Part shown: positions 6,654 to 7,495 of the stretch, piece by piece
Layout: each line of letters starts with the position of its first letter
Position numbering within the stretch: the first letter of the stretch is position 1
NCBI GenBank assembly: GCA_903904765.1
Contig: CAIVEA010000952.1
Span: 1 to 7,495 of the forward strand
DNA length: 7,495 bases
Origin: an uncultured Chloroflexota bacterium
GTDB lineage: Bacteria > Chloroflexota > Anaerolineae > Aggregatilineales > Phototrophicaceae
Reading direction: 5' to 3'
Notes under the pieces: generated by a model
The model's input: the letters and a program-made list of their open reading frames with translations, nothing else
Databases searched by the model: none
What the model was told of the DNA's origin: nothing
Translations under genes and position numbers: made by a program

Positions 6654-7409
6654 TTAGAATTCGAACACATCAAAATCCTGACAGAGCGTGATTGGCCCGT
6701 CATACGTCTGGCGGGCTTCCTCCACCAGCGGGGTGGGGTCCGTATTCCATACCCAGTAATGGATGAGATACAGTGATTTTGCGCCCACGCGGGTGGCGGT
6801 TTCACCCGCTTGTTTGGCACTGCTGTGACCGAATCCTGCGCCGGCTGCCTCGTGGATGAGAATGTCCGCATCTTTGCATAGTTCATCTAGCGAAGGTGTA
6901 GGGTTGGTGTCGCAGGTGTAGGCCAGAATTTTGCCGTTCTGTTTATTTTCGACGCGCAGGCCAATAGTAGGGATGAAGTGCTGCACCGGCCATGCCGTGA
7001 TTTTGAAGTCCTCATTTTCCAGCACGGGCGCGGCGAATCGTTCGCTGACGCGATGGAACGTGACCGGGAAAAAGTTCGGCCATTCCTGCCACGAGAAGCC
7101 TACCATCATATCTTCCATGCGGTTCATGCAATGGTGCAATCCGTAAAAGCGCACCGGAGACTGCCGCCCCAACAACCACATGTGCATGAGCATGTTCGGC
7201 ACGCCGCTGACGTGATCCGGGTGGAAGTGGGTGAGGATGACATCCTGTAGCGACCCGTCATCCACCCCCTCGAACTGGAATTTGCCCATCGGATTAGAGC
7301 CACAGTCTACCAGAATCGGCCCGTGATCGCCCAGCAGCGCGAAGTGTGTGTTCTCGTGGTTGGCATCCGAAACGGCAGCGGCAGTTCCGAAGATCAAAAT
7401 TCGAGCCAT
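6654..7409 (-). CDS. RNase Z-like metallo-beta-lactamase-fold hydrolase
   Basis: This 251-residue protein is an MBL-fold metal-dependent hydrolase. The zinc-binding motif HFHPDH is at 61-66, and further likely ligands are H144 (VQHFIPTIGLR), D167 (YTCDTNPT) and H217 (LIHYW). The segment ILIHEAAGAGFGHSSAKQAGETA (184-206), with H186 and H195, resembles the HEAT...HST-AxxA region of RNase Z and its relatives, placing it in the RNase Z/arylsulfatase-like branch rather than among true beta-lactamases. At 251 residues it is shorter than typical RNase Z (about 300) and shows no obvious tRNA-clamping arm, so a different phosphodiester or ester substrate is as likely as tRNA 3' processing. It has no signal peptide and is probably cytoplasmic. 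The ATG at 7409 has AAAGGA six bases upstream. It appears to be transcribed alone from a promoter near the right edge. Confidence 0.9.
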   Translation of the reverse strand: MARILIFGTAAAVSDANHENTHFALLGDHGPILVDCGSNPMGKFQFEGVDDGSLQDVILTHFHPDHVSGVPNMLMHMWLLGRQSPVRFYGLHHCMNRMEDMMVGFSWQEWPNFFPVTFHRVSERFAAPVLENEDFKITAWPVQHFIPTIGLRVENKQNGKILAYTCDTNPTPSLDELCKDADILIHEAAGAGFGHSSAKQAGETATRVGAKSLYLIHYWVWNTDPTPLVEEARQTYDGPITLCQDFDVFEF

Positions 7410-7461
7410 AATAATTCCTTTGCGTCCTGCAAATTACGCCCGTGTTTGTATTCTGCAACAA

Positions 7462-7490
7462 AGTATACTCGCACATGCCTTTTTTCGGAA
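7462..7490 (-). promoter_or_regulatory. Candidate sigma-70-type promoter of the MBL-fold gene
   Basis: On the minus strand TATACT (7467-7462) is a good -10 match, and TTCCGA (7490-7485) lies 17 bases upstream as a weak -35 (three of six positions match). This would give a leader of about 45 bases before the ATG at 7409. The -10 is convincing; the -35 is marginal. Confidence 0.35.
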
Positions 7491-7495
7491 TCACA

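Noticed and set aside
1..7495. Mobile elements, CRISPR repeats, tRNA or rRNA genes
   Set aside because: No transposase-like protein, terminal inverted repeats, regularly spaced direct repeats or tRNA-like cloverleaf sequence was found by reading both strands.

Overview
The window is ordinary, gene-dense bacterial chromosome of moderately high GC. Seven genes are complete and one is cut by the left edge. No rRNA, tRNA, CRISPR array, insertion sequence or phage gene is visible. The set of genes (Hsp20 next to Lon with an acidic N-terminal extension, a lone receiver, a lone cyclic-nucleotide-binding domain, small unassigned proteins) would suit a free-living environmental bacterium, possibly Chloroflexota. 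No phylogenetic marker is present, so that placement is a weak inference.

Layout. From the left edge to 479 runs the 3' part of an unrecognised gene on the + strand. It converges, with a 6-base gap, on a minus-strand series that reads right to left: a small heat-shock protein (5704-5366), Lon protease (5335-2792), a single-domain response regulator (2708-2349, TTG start) and a 599-residue multidomain protein (2285-486). The last joins a PHP metal-dependent phosphoesterase domain, a Schlafen/AlbA_2-type domain, a proline-rich linker and a C-terminal domain I do not recognise. The gaps in this series are 30, 83 and 63 bases, and the two longer ones each hold a perfect inverted repeat. A divergent region (5705-5947) then separates it from a + strand pair: a stand-alone cyclic-nucleotide-binding domain protein (5948-6385) and an 83-residue protein of unknown function (6399-6650). 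These converge, with a 3-base gap, on a minus-strand RNase Z-like metallo-beta-lactamase-fold hydrolase (7409-6654), whose probable promoter lies at the right edge.

How the genes may work together. Hsp20 holds unfolding proteins and Lon degrades damaged or regulatory proteins, so their adjacency is a clear proteostasis pair. The receiver and the PHP/AlbA_2 protein follow on the same strand and could be co-transcribed, but the hairpins may uncouple them. The most unusual gene is the PHP-AlbA_2 fusion: it has a complete set of PHP metal ligands attached to a putative nucleic-acid-binding or Schlafen-like module, and its substrate cannot be read from the sequence. The receiver and the cyclic-nucleotide-binding protein both lack an output domain, so both must act through partners not visible here.
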